64,000 bases of DNA from an uncultured Microbacterium sp. (GTDB lineage: Bacteria; Actinomycetota; Actinomycetes; Actinomycetales; Microbacteriaceae). A program made the position numbers and the translations under genes. Position 1 is the first letter of the stretch. The number at the start of each line of letters is the position of its first letter. Where the stretch lies: assembly GCF_947489255.1 (NCBI RefSeq), contig NZ_CANLCY010000005.1, positions 310,001-374,000 of the forward strand, in the 5' to 3' direction. Below, piece by piece: positions 35,681 through 44,752 of the stretch. The notes below the pieces were generated by a model. That model worked only from the letters and a program-made list of their open reading frames with translations, was not told the DNA's origin and ran no database searches.

Positions 35681-36673
35681 TCACGCGGGGATCGGCTCCG
35701 AGGCGCGGGCGGATGTCACCGTCTCCGCGCACGAGAACCGGGCGCGGTACGCCGTCGGCGTGAGCCCCATCGTGCGCGCGAAGTTCTGCCGCAGCACCGC
35801 CGCGGAACCGAATCCGCACTCGGCGGCGATGCGGTCGAGGCCGAGGTCGGTCTCCTCCAGCAGGCGCTGCGCGTGCAGCAGCCGCTGGCGCGCGAGCCAC
35901 GCGGCCGGGGTCGCGCCCAGATCGGCCTTGAAGCGACGGGCGAAGGTGCGCGGCGACATATGCGCGCGGGCGGCGAGTCGATCGACCGAGAGCTCGGCAT
36001 CCAGGTTCTGCAGCATCCACTCGGTCACCGGAGCGAGCGAGAGCGAGGTGTCGACGGGGATGGGCGAGGCGATGAACTGCGCCTGACCGCCGTCGCGCTG
36101 CGGGGCGACGACCATCCGCCGCGCGATGCGATTGGTGAGCTCCGACCCGAGCTCCTGACGCAGCAGGTGCAGGCACGCGTCGAGTCCCGCGGCGGTGCCG
36201 GCGCTGGTGATGATGTTGTCCGACTGCACGTACAGCACGTCGGGATCGACGTCGATCGAGGGGTACATCCGTGCCATCACGTCGGCGTAGCGCCAGTGCG
36301 TGGTCGCCCGTTTGCCGTCGAGAACCCCGGATGCCGCGATCACGAACGACCCGCTGCACACGCTCAGCAGCCAGGCGCCGCGGGCGTTCGCGGAACGCAC
36401 GACCTCGAGGACGCGCTCGTCGACGGCACCCCACTGCTCACGCGGGATGGGCGCCAGCACGAGGATGTCGACGTCGGCCGCCGCCTCGAGACCGTGCTCG
36501 ACGTTGAGCGAGAAGGCGATGTTCGCGGGCACGACGCCCGGGTCGGGGGCGACGATGCGGAAGTCGAAGTTCGGGATGCCGTCATCGCTGCGATCGAGAC
36601 CGAAGGCCTCGCAGGCGAGCCCGAATTCGAACGGGGCGAACCCCGGCTGGACGACGACGGCGACCGAGCGCAT
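35681..36673 (-). CDS. GlxA-type AraC-family regulator with DJ-1/PfpI domain
   Basis: This 330-residue regulator has an N-terminal DJ-1/PfpI-like domain (residues 1-175, nucleophile elbow LLSVCSGSFVIAASG) and a C-terminal AraC helix-turn-helix pair (LSVDRLAARAHMSPRTFARR, IAAECGFGSAAVLRQNFART). In GlxA/CdhR-type regulators this pairing is common, and several control carnitine or arginine use. The ATG at 36673 has GGAGG 5 nt upstream; a GTG two codons earlier has none. It lies next to the quaternary-amine operon but convergent to it, so any link is only suggestive. Confidence 0.9.
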   Translation of the reverse strand: MRSVAVVVQPGFAPFEFGLACEAFGLDRSDDGIPNFDFRIVAPDPGVVPANIAFSLNVEHGLEAAADVDILVLAPIPREQWGAVDERVLEVVRSANARGAWLLSVCSGSFVIAASGVLDGKRATTHWRYADVMARMYPSIDVDPDVLYVQSDNIITSAGTAAGLDACLHLLRQELGSELTNRIARRMVVAPQRDGGQAQFIASPIPVDTSLSLAPVTEWMLQNLDAELSVDRLAARAHMSPRTFARRFKADLGATPAAWLARQRLLHAQRLLEETDLGLDRIAAECGFGSAAVLRQNFARTMGLTPTAYRARFSCAETVTSARASEPIPA

Positions 36674-36762
36674 GCGCACCTCCGGTGTGTGGCAGAAATC
36701 TTACGATGTACGACCATCATGCCACTCGTCGGCATGATTCCTCTACCCGTAGCTTCTCTGCC

Positions 36763-37002
36763 ATGGCTTACTTCATCGCTCTCGGCATCCTGTCCCTCGC
36801 CGGAATCGTCGGCACGGCGTGGCTCGTCCACACCGACGGCTACGGGCGCATCCCCACCGACCCCTCGCGGGCGCTGCCGCGCGAGCGTGACACCGCCCCC
36901 GAGGCGGCGGTCGAACCCGCCGCGGCGCCTGCGACTTCGACGTCGACCGTGCCCGCGACGTCGCCGGTCGCCGTGGTGCAGCCCAGCGGCCGCCTGGCAT
37001 GA
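36763..37002 (+). CDS. Small single-helix membrane protein
   Basis: This 79-residue protein starts MAYFIALGILSLAGIVGTAW, a membrane helix. It continues with VHTDGYGRIPTDPSRALPRE and a low-complexity Ala/Pro/Thr tail. The first half, with its DGYGR..P..P motif, looks conserved in kind; the tail does not. Function unknown. TAGCTT (36750-36755) ends 7 nt before the ATG: leaderless. Confidence 0.65.
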   Translation: MAYFIALGILSLAGIVGTAWLVHTDGYGRIPTDPSRALPRERDTAPEAAVEPAAAPATSTSTVPATSPVAVVQPSGRLA

Positions 37003-37099
37003 CGGCGCCCCCGCACCCGACACCCCACCCGGACACAACGGCAGTCCCCACACCCGACACGCCTCCCCCGGGATGCCGAACCCCGGCGCGCCGGCCGAT

Positions 37100-37242
37100 C
37101 GACCCGCCGCTGTGCACAGCCGGACAGGCGGGTCGGCGCCCGGACCGGATGAGCCGTTCACCCCCGGCGCATCAGCCGACCCGCCCCGCCGTCGTGCACG
37201 GCCGGCCGGCGAGGGTCACCGGCCGGAGCGGATGACCCGTTC
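37100..37242. repeat. Imperfect direct repeat at the 3' end of a glycosyltransferase gene
   Basis: Unit A (37100-37159) and unit B (37177-37242) both begin CGACCCGCC, contain GTGCAC and end with a CGGATGA(G/C)CCGTTC block. Unit B includes the last codons of the glycosyltransferase, so a piece of its 3' end seems to have been copied downstream. The 213-bp gap from 37003 to 37215 holds no gene otherwise. Confidence 0.5.
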
Positions 37243-38628
37243 GTAGACGGCGACCATCGCCGCGGTGCGGGACGACTGGCGGAACCGCTCGGCGATCGAC
37301 GGCTCCGCGCGCACGGGCGAACCCGCGGCGATGTCGGCGGCCGCACGGCGCAGGGCCTCCGCGAGCGCCGGGACCGTGGCATCCGCGACGCTCCAGGTCC
37401 CCCCGCCGAGCTCGGCCGCGATGTCGGGGTCGGTCACGACGGCAGGGGTGCCGAGGGAGGCGGCCTCGAAGACCGTCATCCCCTGCGTCTCGAAGCCGAT
37501 CGAGGTCTGCACCACGGCGTCGGCGTCGGCGAGCCGGGCGAGGGTCTCGGCGTGGGGCAGTCGCCCCGAGAAGACCACGGCGGCCGTGGGGCGTTCACGC
37601 TCGACGAGACGCTGGGCCGCCGTCAGCTGGGCGCCCCCGCCGATGACCTCGACCTCGGCGTCGATCCCGGATGCCACGACGGCCTCGAGGAAGGGCAGCA
37701 GACGCTTCTCGGGGCTCATGCGGCCGAGCCAGACGAATCGCGCAAGTCCGGGTCGGCGCGCGGAGGACCCGAAGGCGAGGGCGGCGTCGAGCACGTCGTC
37801 GTCGATGCCGTTCCAGATGACGTCGACCGACGGCGCCACCCCGTGCCGTTCCAGACGGCGAGCGAAGTGGGCGGACGGCGCCGTCACCGCGCGCGACAGG
37901 CGGGCGAGTCGATGCAGGAAGGCCCACCCGTCGACGCGGGATGCCGGAACCAGCGGTGTCGACCCGTCGGAGCTCGTGGAATCGCGCGGATCCCGCGGCG
38001 CTTCGCCGGCATCCTGCGCGGGAACCCCGCTCCTGCGGGCCGCGCGGGGAGTCGCTACGGAGGGGCCATCCGCCACCGTCGCCTCGGAGGTCGCGGAATC
38101 GCGCGCTGCCCGCGGATCGTCGTGCGCGTCCCTCGACGGACCCCCGCCATGACGGACGGCGCGCCGCACCGCCGGGGAGGGCAGCGCACGGCGAGCCCAC
38201 GCGTTCAGCACGCGCAGCACGAGCGACGGGAACGGCGCCGTCGCCTCGATCCCGACGTCGACGCGGTTGTGCATCGTGTGCACCACCGGCAGCCCGTGCC
38301 GCGCGGCGAATCGGTGACCGATGAACGCGCCCCAGAAATCGGCCTGCACGTGCACGACGTCGGCGGGCAGTCGCGCGCCCATCTCGGCATCCAGGAATCG
38401 GTCCGTCCGCGCACCGGGCCACGTGAGCGCGTACTCACGGTCGGGCGTGATCGCGATCGACGGCAGGTCGAGGTAGGCCGGATCGTCGGATGCCGGACGG
38501 TGCAGGCGCGGAGCGACGACCGTGACGACGTGGCCGGCGCGCTCGAGGAACCGCTTCTGCAGCCGCATCGACACCTGCGCGCCGCCGAGCGACTCGAGGT
38601 GCTGATCGGCGAACATCACCACGTGCAC
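37216..38628 (-). CDS. Glycosyltransferase family 4 protein with internal low-complexity insert
   Basis: This 470-residue GT-B enzyme moves a sugar from a nucleotide donor to a lipid or glycan. The N-terminal domain has MFADQHLESLGGAQVSMRL. The C-terminal domain has FVWLGRMSPEKRLLPFLEAV, the donor site and the ETQGMTVFEAASLGTPAVV block with the conserved glutamates. Residues about 155-232 are an Arg/Asp/Ser/Pro-rich insert (for example RAARDSATSE and PRDPRDSTSS) that keeps the frame between the two domains. The GTG start is 4 bp after the stop of the upstream gene, so the two transferases are co-transcribed. The acceptor is unknown; a membrane glycolipid is plausible. Confidence 0.88.
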   Translation of the reverse strand: MHVVMFADQHLESLGGAQVSMRLQKRFLERAGHVVTVVAPRLHRPASDDPAYLDLPSIAITPDREYALTWPGARTDRFLDAEMGARLPADVVHVQADFWGAFIGHRFAARHGLPVVHTMHNRVDVGIEATAPFPSLVLRVLNAWARRALPSPAVRRAVRHGGGPSRDAHDDPRAARDSATSEATVADGPSVATPRAARRSGVPAQDAGEAPRDPRDSTSSDGSTPLVPASRVDGWAFLHRLARLSRAVTAPSAHFARRLERHGVAPSVDVIWNGIDDDVLDAALAFGSSARRPGLARFVWLGRMSPEKRLLPFLEAVVASGIDAEVEVIGGGAQLTAAQRLVERERPTAAVVFSGRLPHAETLARLADADAVVQTSIGFETQGMTVFEAASLGTPAVVTDPDIAAELGGGTWSVADATVPALAEALRRAAADIAAGSPVRAEPSIAERFRQSSRTAAMVAVYERVIRSGR

Positions 38629-38632
38629 GCGG

Positions 38633-39874
38633 TCACTCCGGCAGCGGGCGACCGCGATACAGCGCTTCGAAGGTGTCGAGGGTGCGGGTGATGTCGTGCA
38701 CGGCGACGGCGTCGAGCGATGCCTGCTGCATGCGCCGACGATCCTCGGGCGACGCGGTGAGCACGACGGTCAGGCGCGCCGCGAGCTCGTCGGCGTCGCC
38801 GGGGGTGAAGAGGTACCCGTTCTCGCCCTCGTGCACGAGGTGCGGCAGGGCGACCGCGTTCGCCGCCACGATCGGCAGACCGGATGCCATGGCCTCCATC
38901 GTCGCGATCGACTGGAGCTCGGCGATCGAGGCGATCGCGAAGACGCTCGCACGCGAGTACAGATCGCGGAGCTCGTCGTCGGACGTGTGACCGTGGAACG
39001 TGACGCGCTTCGCCACGCCGAGCTGCTGCGCGAGGGCTTCGAGCTTGGCGCGCTGGTCGCCGCCGCCGACGATGTCGAAGGTGGCGTCGAGCGCGGGGTC
39101 GAGCTGGGAGAGGGCCTTCAGCACGACGTCGATGTGCTTCTCGGTGGTCAGCCGGCCGACGAACAGGATGCGGTTGGCGTCGCGCGGGGTGAGGTCGGGG
39201 CGATAGTTCGAGCGGTCGATCCCGCACGAGATCGGGATGACGCCGTCGATGTCGATCGTCGACTCGAGGAAGTCGGCCGCCTTGCGCGTGGGCGTGGTCA
39301 CCGCGCGCGTCATCTTGAACGTGCGCTCCGCGTCGGCCCACGCGAGCTTGACGAAGACGCGGTCGAGCCAGTCGGGGAGCGTGGTGAAGTCGAGGATGTT
39401 CTCGGCCATCACGTGGTTGGTCGCCACGACCGGGATGCCGCGCTTGCGCGCCTCGCGGGCGAGACCGCGGCCGATCACGATGTGCGACTGGATGTGCACG
39501 ACATCGGGCTTGACCTCGTCGAGCACGATGCGGGCGTAGTGCTTCGAGCGCCACGGCAGCACGTAGGTGATCCAGTCGTGCGGGAGGAATCGGTAGGCCG
39601 GGAGCCGGTGCATCATCATCGGCTGACCCTCGATCGTCTCGATCGCGGTGCCCGCGTTGCTGTGGCCGACGCTGGGGGCGGCGACGTGGACGTCGTGACC
39701 GCGAGCGACCAGGCCCGCCGCGAGGCGTTCGGCGAAGCGGGCGGCGCCGTTCACGTGGGGCAGGAAGGTGTCGGCGCCGATGAGGATCTTCAGCGGGCGG
39801 TCGGCGGACGCGGACGGGTCGGGGGACACGGCGGCGGGCGCGGGATCGTCGGCGGGCGTCGCAGGAGTGGTCAC
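38633..39874 (-). CDS. Glycosyltransferase family 4 protein
   Basis: This 413-residue GT-B enzyme has KILIGADTFLPHVNGAARFA and GHDVHVAAPS in the acceptor domain, and ILFVGRLTTEKHIDVVLKAL with FAIASIAELQSIATMEAMAS in the donor domain. The E-x7-E element of GT4 enzymes is seen as ELQSIATME. It resembles transferases that add mannose or glucose to diacylglycerol or inositol lipids; this is a class-level guess. An N-terminal Ala/Asp/Pro tail of about 26 residues precedes the fold. GTG start; the downstream neighbour is another GT4. Confidence 0.9.
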   Translation of the reverse strand: MTTPATPADDPAPAAVSPDPSASADRPLKILIGADTFLPHVNGAARFAERLAAGLVARGHDVHVAAPSVGHSNAGTAIETIEGQPMMMHRLPAYRFLPHDWITYVLPWRSKHYARIVLDEVKPDVVHIQSHIVIGRGLAREARKRGIPVVATNHVMAENILDFTTLPDWLDRVFVKLAWADAERTFKMTRAVTTPTRKAADFLESTIDIDGVIPISCGIDRSNYRPDLTPRDANRILFVGRLTTEKHIDVVLKALSQLDPALDATFDIVGGGDQRAKLEALAQQLGVAKRVTFHGHTSDDELRDLYSRASVFAIASIAELQSIATMEAMASGLPIVAANAVALPHLVHEGENGYLFTPGDADELAARLTVVLTASPEDRRRMQQASLDAVAVHDITRTLDTFEALYRGRPLPE

Positions 39875-40015
39875 GTGTGGTGAGGCCTATCTGTGCGGCG
39901 GGCGGTGCGCGGGGTCGGTGCAGTGCGGTGCATGCGTCCGTCCACTGTACCCGGGAGGGTTTTCCCCGCCCGGGCGCCGCTCACAGGTGGACGTCGCGCG
40001 GACGGGATCCGCACA

Positions 40016-40055
40016 GACGAGCCGACGAGCCGACGAGCCGACGAGCCGACGAGCC
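40016..40055 (+). repeat. Octanucleotide tandem repeat, five copies of GACGAGCC
   Basis: Five exact head-to-tail copies of GACGAGCC lie in the 233-bp gap between the glycosyltransferase and the ABC exporter genes, upstream of one and downstream of the other. Units of this size can vary in number by slippage. Confidence 0.9.
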
Positions 40056-40107
40056 GCGGCGTATCGCAAGTCGACCGGCGAGGTCCGGAGCGCGTGACAC
40101 GCCCCTG

Positions 40108-42267
40108 TCAGCGACCCTCCGCCGACGGGGAACCGTTCGCCGGACGCGGCGGCCCGTCGACACCCGCCGGGACGACCACCTCGGAGGCCGCAGCAGCCAT
40201 CGCCGAGACCACCTCGCTGTCGCCCGTCACCCGCGCGGGCCGTTCGCCGGACTCCTCCGACATCGACTCGGACGCATCGAGGTCGGCCGCGGCCTGTTCG
40301 AACTGCGACCGGTAGAGCCGGTAGTACGCACCCTGCGCGGCGATGAGTTCGTCGTGCGTGCCCTTCTCGACGATGTCGCCGTGCTCCATCACGAGGATGA
40401 GGTCGGCGTCGCGGATCGTGGAGAGACGGTGAGCGATGACGAACGAGGTGCGGCCCTCGCGCAGCGCCGCCATCGCCTGCTGCAGCAGCAGCTCGGTGCG
40501 CGTGTCGACGGAGGAGGTCGCCTCGTCGAGGATGAGCACCGACGGGCGGGCGACGAATGCCCGGGCGATCGTGATCAGCTGTTTCTCGCCCGCCGAGACG
40601 TTGGCGGCATCCTCATCGAGGACGGTGTCGTACCCCTCGGGCAGGGAGTGCACGAACTGGTCGACGCGCGTGGCCACCGCCGCCTCGACGATCTCGTCGT
40701 CGGTCGCGCTCTCGCGGCCGTAGCGGATGTTGTCGCGGATGGACCCCGCGAACAGCCACGGGTCCTGCAGCACCATGCCGGTGCGCGAGCGGACGTCGTC
40801 GCGACGCAGCTCGGCGATGTCCTGACCGTCGAGCAGGATGCGCCCTCCGTCGAGCTCGTAGAAGCGCATGATGAGGTTGACCAGGGTGGTCTTGCCCGCT
40901 CCGGTGGGTCCGACGATGGCGACGGTCTGCCCGGGCTCGACGCGGAACGACAGGTCGGTGATGAGGGGCCGCTCGGGCGTGTACGAGAAGCGGACGTTCT
41001 GGAACTCGATGACGCCTCGCCCCTCGGGAGCGGCCGGCGCGTCGACGGCGTCGGCCTCTTGCTCGTCGGCGTCGAGGAGGGCGAAGACGCGTTCCGCCGA
41101 GGCGGTCCCGGACTGCACGACGGCCGCCATTCCGCCCAGCTGCGACAGCGGCTGCGTGAACTGCTGCGAGTACTGGATGAAGGCCTGCACGTCGCCGAGG
41201 CGGATCTGCCCGGCCGCGACCATGAGCCCGCCGAGCACGGCGATGCCGACGTAGGTGAGGTTCCCGACGAACATCATGCCGGGCATGATCATGCCGGACA
41301 GGAACTGCGCTCGGAAGCTGGCCTGGTAGAGCTCCTCGTTCTCGAGCTCGAACTTCTCGCGGGCGTCCTTCTCGCGCCCGTAGACCTTGACCAGCGCATG
41401 ACCGGAGAACGACTCCTCGACGCGGGCGTTGAGGCGGCCGACCTTCTTCCACTGCTCACCGAACGCCTTCTGCGACTTCGGGCCGATGACGCCGAAGATG
41501 ACCGCCATGAGCGGCAGCGAGACCAGGGCGACGAGCGCGAGCTGCCACGAGATCGTGAACATCATGATGAGCACGCCGACGACGGTCAGCACCGAGGTCA
41601 ACGCGCTCGAGAGCGACTGCTGCATGGTCTGCGTGATGTTGTCGATGTCGTTCGTCACGCGCGAGATCAGCTCGCCGCGCTGCACCTTGTCGAAGTACGA
41701 AAGAGGCAGCCGGTTGATCTTGGCCTCGACGTCTTCACGCAGGCGCCACATCGTGCGCACCATGATGATGTTGATGACGTAGCCCTGGATCCACGACAGC
41801 AGCGACGAGCCGACGTAGATCGCGAGCACCGTGACGATCACGACGCGCAGAGCGTCGAAGTCGACGCCCGCGCCGACCTGGAAGCTGTTCATCGCGGAGA
41901 CGATGTTGGCGATGTCGGTCTGACCCGATGCGCGCAGCGCCTCGACGACGACCTCCTTCGAGGTGCCCGCGGGGAAGGCCTCGCCCAACCCGCGCGACAC
42001 CACGCCCTCGAAGATGATGTTGGTCGCATCCCCCAGGACGCGTGGAGCGAGCACCGCCAGCACCACTCCGAGGGCGCCGAGGGCGGAGACGAGGGCGAAC
42101 GCCCACGCGTAAGGACGAAGCAGCCCGATCAGGCGTCGGAAGCTGGGGCCGAAGGCAGCGGCCTTGCCGGGGGCGACGCTGTTCCAGTCTCCCGAGTTCT
42201 GTCGCGCCTGCTCGGCGAGCTCGAGCTCGGCGCGGTCTTCATCGGTGAGGGCGTCGGGCGCGCTCAT
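40108..42267 (-). CDS. ABC exporter half-transporter, subunit 2
   Basis: This 719-residue protein has an N-terminal membrane domain with six helices (about residues 50-350) and an ATPase domain. Walker A is GPTGAGKTTLVNLIMRFYEL, the signature NVSAGEKQLITIARAFVARP and Walker B VLILDEATSSVDTRTE. A C-terminal hydrophilic tail of about 60 residues follows. With the preceding gene it forms a heterodimeric type-I exporter of the multidrug/TmrAB kind. Start overlaps the upstream stop (ATGA). The substrate is unknown; lipid or drug export is typical. Confidence 0.92.
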   Translation of the reverse strand: MSAPDALTDEDRAELELAEQARQNSGDWNSVAPGKAAAFGPSFRRLIGLLRPYAWAFALVSALGALGVVLAVLAPRVLGDATNIIFEGVVSRGLGEAFPAGTSKEVVVEALRASGQTDIANIVSAMNSFQVGAGVDFDALRVVIVTVLAIYVGSSLLSWIQGYVINIIMVRTMWRLREDVEAKINRLPLSYFDKVQRGELISRVTNDIDNITQTMQQSLSSALTSVLTVVGVLIMMFTISWQLALVALVSLPLMAVIFGVIGPKSQKAFGEQWKKVGRLNARVEESFSGHALVKVYGREKDAREKFELENEELYQASFRAQFLSGMIMPGMMFVGNLTYVGIAVLGGLMVAAGQIRLGDVQAFIQYSQQFTQPLSQLGGMAAVVQSGTASAERVFALLDADEQEADAVDAPAAPEGRGVIEFQNVRFSYTPERPLITDLSFRVEPGQTVAIVGPTGAGKTTLVNLIMRFYELDGGRILLDGQDIAELRRDDVRSRTGMVLQDPWLFAGSIRDNIRYGRESATDDEIVEAAVATRVDQFVHSLPEGYDTVLDEDAANVSAGEKQLITIARAFVARPSVLILDEATSSVDTRTELLLQQAMAALREGRTSFVIAHRLSTIRDADLILVMEHGDIVEKGTHDELIAAQGAYYRLYRSQFEQAAADLDASESMSEESGERPARVTGDSEVVSAMAAAASEVVVPAGVDGPPRPANGSPSAEGR

Positions 42268-43991
42268 GCTTCCACCCCCAGCTGCGATTCGACGATCTCT
42301 CGATACGTGGGACTCGTGCGCAACAGCTCGTCATGCGTGCCGAGTCCGGCCATGCGTCCGTCTTCGAGGACCACGATGCGGTCGGCCCCGGTGATGGTCG
42401 ACACGCGCTGCGCGACCACGATCTTCGTCACCTCGGGCAACTCCGCCCAGAGCGCCGCCCGCAGGCGCGCGTCGGTGGTGAGGTCGAGCGCGGAGAACGA
42501 GTCGTCGAAGACCAGCACGCGGGGCCGGTGCACGATCGCCCGCGCGATCGCGAGGCGCTGCCGCTGACCGCCAGAGACATTGGTGCCGCCCTGGGCGATG
42601 CGCCCCTCGAGCTTGCCGTCCATGGCCTCGACGAAGTCGCGTCCCTGCGCGATCTCGAGGGCGTGCCACAACTCGTCGTCGGTGGCGTCTTCGCGGCCGA
42701 ACCGCAGATTGGATGCCACGGTGCCGCTGAAGAGGAAGGGGCGCTGCGGAACGAGACCGATGCCCTTCCACAGCTCGTCGAGGTCGGCCTCGCGCACGTC
42801 GACCCCGCCGACGCGCACCGCGCCGCCCGTGACGTCGAAGAGGCGCGGGATGAGGGAGACGAGAGTGGTCTTCCCCGCACCCGTCGATCCGACGATGGCG
42901 ACGGTCTCGCCCGGGGCCGCGCGGAAGGTGACGCCCGCCACCACCGGCGCTTCCGCGCCCGGGTACGCGAACGACACGTCGTCGAACTCGACCGCGCCGG
43001 CCTCGGGGAACGCGCGCACGGGATGGTCGGGACGGTGCAGCGTCGACGTGCTGTCGAGCACCTCGCCGATGCGCTCGGCCGACACGGCCGCGCGCGGGAT
43101 CATCACGGTCATGAAGCTGGCCATGAGCACGCCGCCGAGGATCTGCGCGACGTACTGGATGAAGGCGAAGAGCGTACCGATCTCGACCCCGCCGGCGTCG
43201 ACCTGGATGCCGCCGAACCAGATCACCCCGACGACGGTGACGTTGAGCACGAGCATCGCCAGCGGGAACAGCAGCACGAAGAGGGAGCCCACCTTGCGGC
43301 CCACCACGAGGATGTCGGTGTTCGCCCGGCGGAAACGCTCTTCTTCGATGCGCTCGCGCACGAAGGCCCGCACGACGCGCACCCCGGTCAGCTGCTCGCG
43401 CATGACCCGGTTCACGCCGTCGAGCTTGGACTGGTAGCTGCGGAACAAAGGCACCATGCGCGCGATGATCAGCCCCGCCGCGACGAGCAGGACGGGCACC
43501 GCGACGGCGATCAGCCAGCTGAGACCGACGTCTTGCTGCAGCGCCATGATGACGCCGCCGACCGCGAGGAGCGGGGCACTGACGAGCATGGTGGCGCCCA
43601 TCATCGCCAGCATCTGCACCTGCTGCACGTCGTTGGTGTTGCGAGTGATCAAGGAGCCCGCGCCGAACTGCGACAGCTCGCGCTCGGAGAATCCGCTCAC
43701 GCGCTCGAACACATCGCGCCGGATGTCGCGGCCGGCGGCCATGGCGGCGCGCGCGGCGAAGTACGTGGCGATGACGGATGCCACGATCTGGCCGAGCGAG
43801 ATGACGAGCATGAGGGCGCCGCGCGACCAGATGAATCCCGTGTCGCCCTGCGCGACGCCGAGGTTGATGATGTCGGCGTTCAAACGCGGTAGGTAGAGCG
43901 TCGCCAGGGCGGACGCGGCCTGGAAGACCAGGATGGCGGCCAGGAGCCAGCGATACCGCGACAGGTAGCGCATGAGGAGTTTGCCGAGCAC
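42264..43991 (-). CDS. ABC exporter half-transporter, subunit 1
   Basis: This protein of about 575 residues starts VLGKLLMRYLSRYRWLLAAI, the usual opening of such exporters, and has six helices followed by an ATPase. Walker A is GSTGAGKTTLVSLIPRLFDV and the signature is NVSGGQRQRLAIARAIVHRP. Walker B ends VFDDSFSALD: Asp-Ser replaces Glu-Ala after the aspartate, so this half-site probably lacks the catalytic glutamate (degenerate site), as in many heterodimeric exporters. The GTG at 43991 has GGAGGG upstream; an in-frame start at 44069 would add 26 residues. Confidence 0.9.
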   Translation of the reverse strand: MLGKLLMRYLSRYRWLLAAILVFQAASALATLYLPRLNADIINLGVAQGDTGFIWSRGALMLVISLGQIVASVIATYFAARAAMAAGRDIRRDVFERVSGFSERELSQFGAGSLITRNTNDVQQVQMLAMMGATMLVSAPLLAVGGVIMALQQDVGLSWLIAVAVPVLLVAAGLIIARMVPLFRSYQSKLDGVNRVMREQLTGVRVVRAFVRERIEEERFRRANTDILVVGRKVGSLFVLLFPLAMLVLNVTVVGVIWFGGIQVDAGGVEIGTLFAFIQYVAQILGGVLMASFMTVMIPRAAVSAERIGEVLDSTSTLHRPDHPVRAFPEAGAVEFDDVSFAYPGAEAPVVAGVTFRAAPGETVAIVGSTGAGKTTLVSLIPRLFDVTGGAVRVGGVDVREADLDELWKGIGLVPQRPFLFSGTVASNLRFGREDATDDELWHALEIAQGRDFVEAMDGKLEGRIAQGGTNVSGGQRQRLAIARAIVHRPRVLVFDDSFSALDLTTDARLRAALWAELPEVTKIVVAQRVSTITGADRIVVLEDGRMAGLGTHDELLRTSPTYREIVESQLGVEA

Positions 43992-44152
43992 GGGACCCTC
44001 CGGGTGTGTGGGGGCGGTCGCGATGACCGCGGATATCAGCCTGTCACTGACCTCCGACATCGGCGACACTTTCGCGCATGGGAGCGTTCTCTACTCGCGA
44101 ACGCCGACCCTCGGCATCCCTCTCCCAGGACGCGACTCGTAGGCTGTGGGGC

Positions 44153-44746
44153 ATGTCCCGACTGCAGGCCGACGCCCCCGCCGACCTCTGGGTGCCGGTG
44201 ACCGGCTCCCTCGGATTCCGTGGCCGCCGCCACCGCAAGGCGGCGATCGGCATGCTGCTGAGCCAGGCGAACCAGGCCACCGGCGCCACGCCGCGCGCGG
44301 GCGGCGGCGCGTTCGCGTGGATCCTCAGCCAGGCGGCCCCGCTGCTCATGCGCCGCGCCGCCGGGCGCGTGCTCGTGTGGGTCTGGAAGAGCGATCCCGA
44401 GCTGCTGGTCGTGATGGCGCAGCTGCAGGAGGCCACGCCGCAGCTGCGCACCGCGCGCGCCATGATGCCCATGGAGTACGACGACACGGAGTCGTTCCGC
44501 AACCCTCACCTCGGCGTCGGCGAGAAGCTGGCGATGCCCCTGCCGAGCGATCCGAAGACACCGCCGTTCGCCACCTACACGTGGGACACCGGCTCGCACT
44601 TCGTGACGGTCACCGCTGTCTGCTCGGACCGGCAGCGCTTCGGCACGATCATCGACCAGGTGGATGCCGTCGCGCGCACGATCCGCGTCGTCGACGACCT
44701 GCAGGTGGGCGAGTCCCGGAAGGTGCTGCGCCTGGATCCCGCCTGA
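44153..44746 (+). CDS. Conserved-looking protein of unknown function
   Basis: I do not recognise this 197-residue protein. It has SRLQADAPADLWVPVTGSLG, a hydrophobic patch around FAWILSQAAPLLMRRAAGRV, then RTARAMMPMEYDDTESF and a C-terminal beta-rich half (FATYTWDTGSHFVTVTAVCS, RQRFGTIIDQVDAVARTIRV). The TAGGCT box at 44140-44145 ends 7 nt before the ATG, so it is probably leaderless. It is convergent with hspR, 6 bp between stops, and divergent from the ABC exporter operon. Confidence 0.7.
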   Translation: MSRLQADAPADLWVPVTGSLGFRGRRHRKAAIGMLLSQANQATGATPRAGGGAFAWILSQAAPLLMRRAAGRVLVWVWKSDPELLVVMAQLQEATPQLRTARAMMPMEYDDTESFRNPHLGVGEKLAMPLPSDPKTPPFATYTWDTGSHFVTVTAVCSDRQRFGTIIDQVDAVARTIRVVDDLQVGESRKVLRLDPA

Positions 44747-44752
44747 CGCGTC

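Noticed and set aside
40016..40055. Possible CRISPR-like array
   Set aside because: Units are 8 bp without spacers and no cas genes occur. It is a microsatellite.
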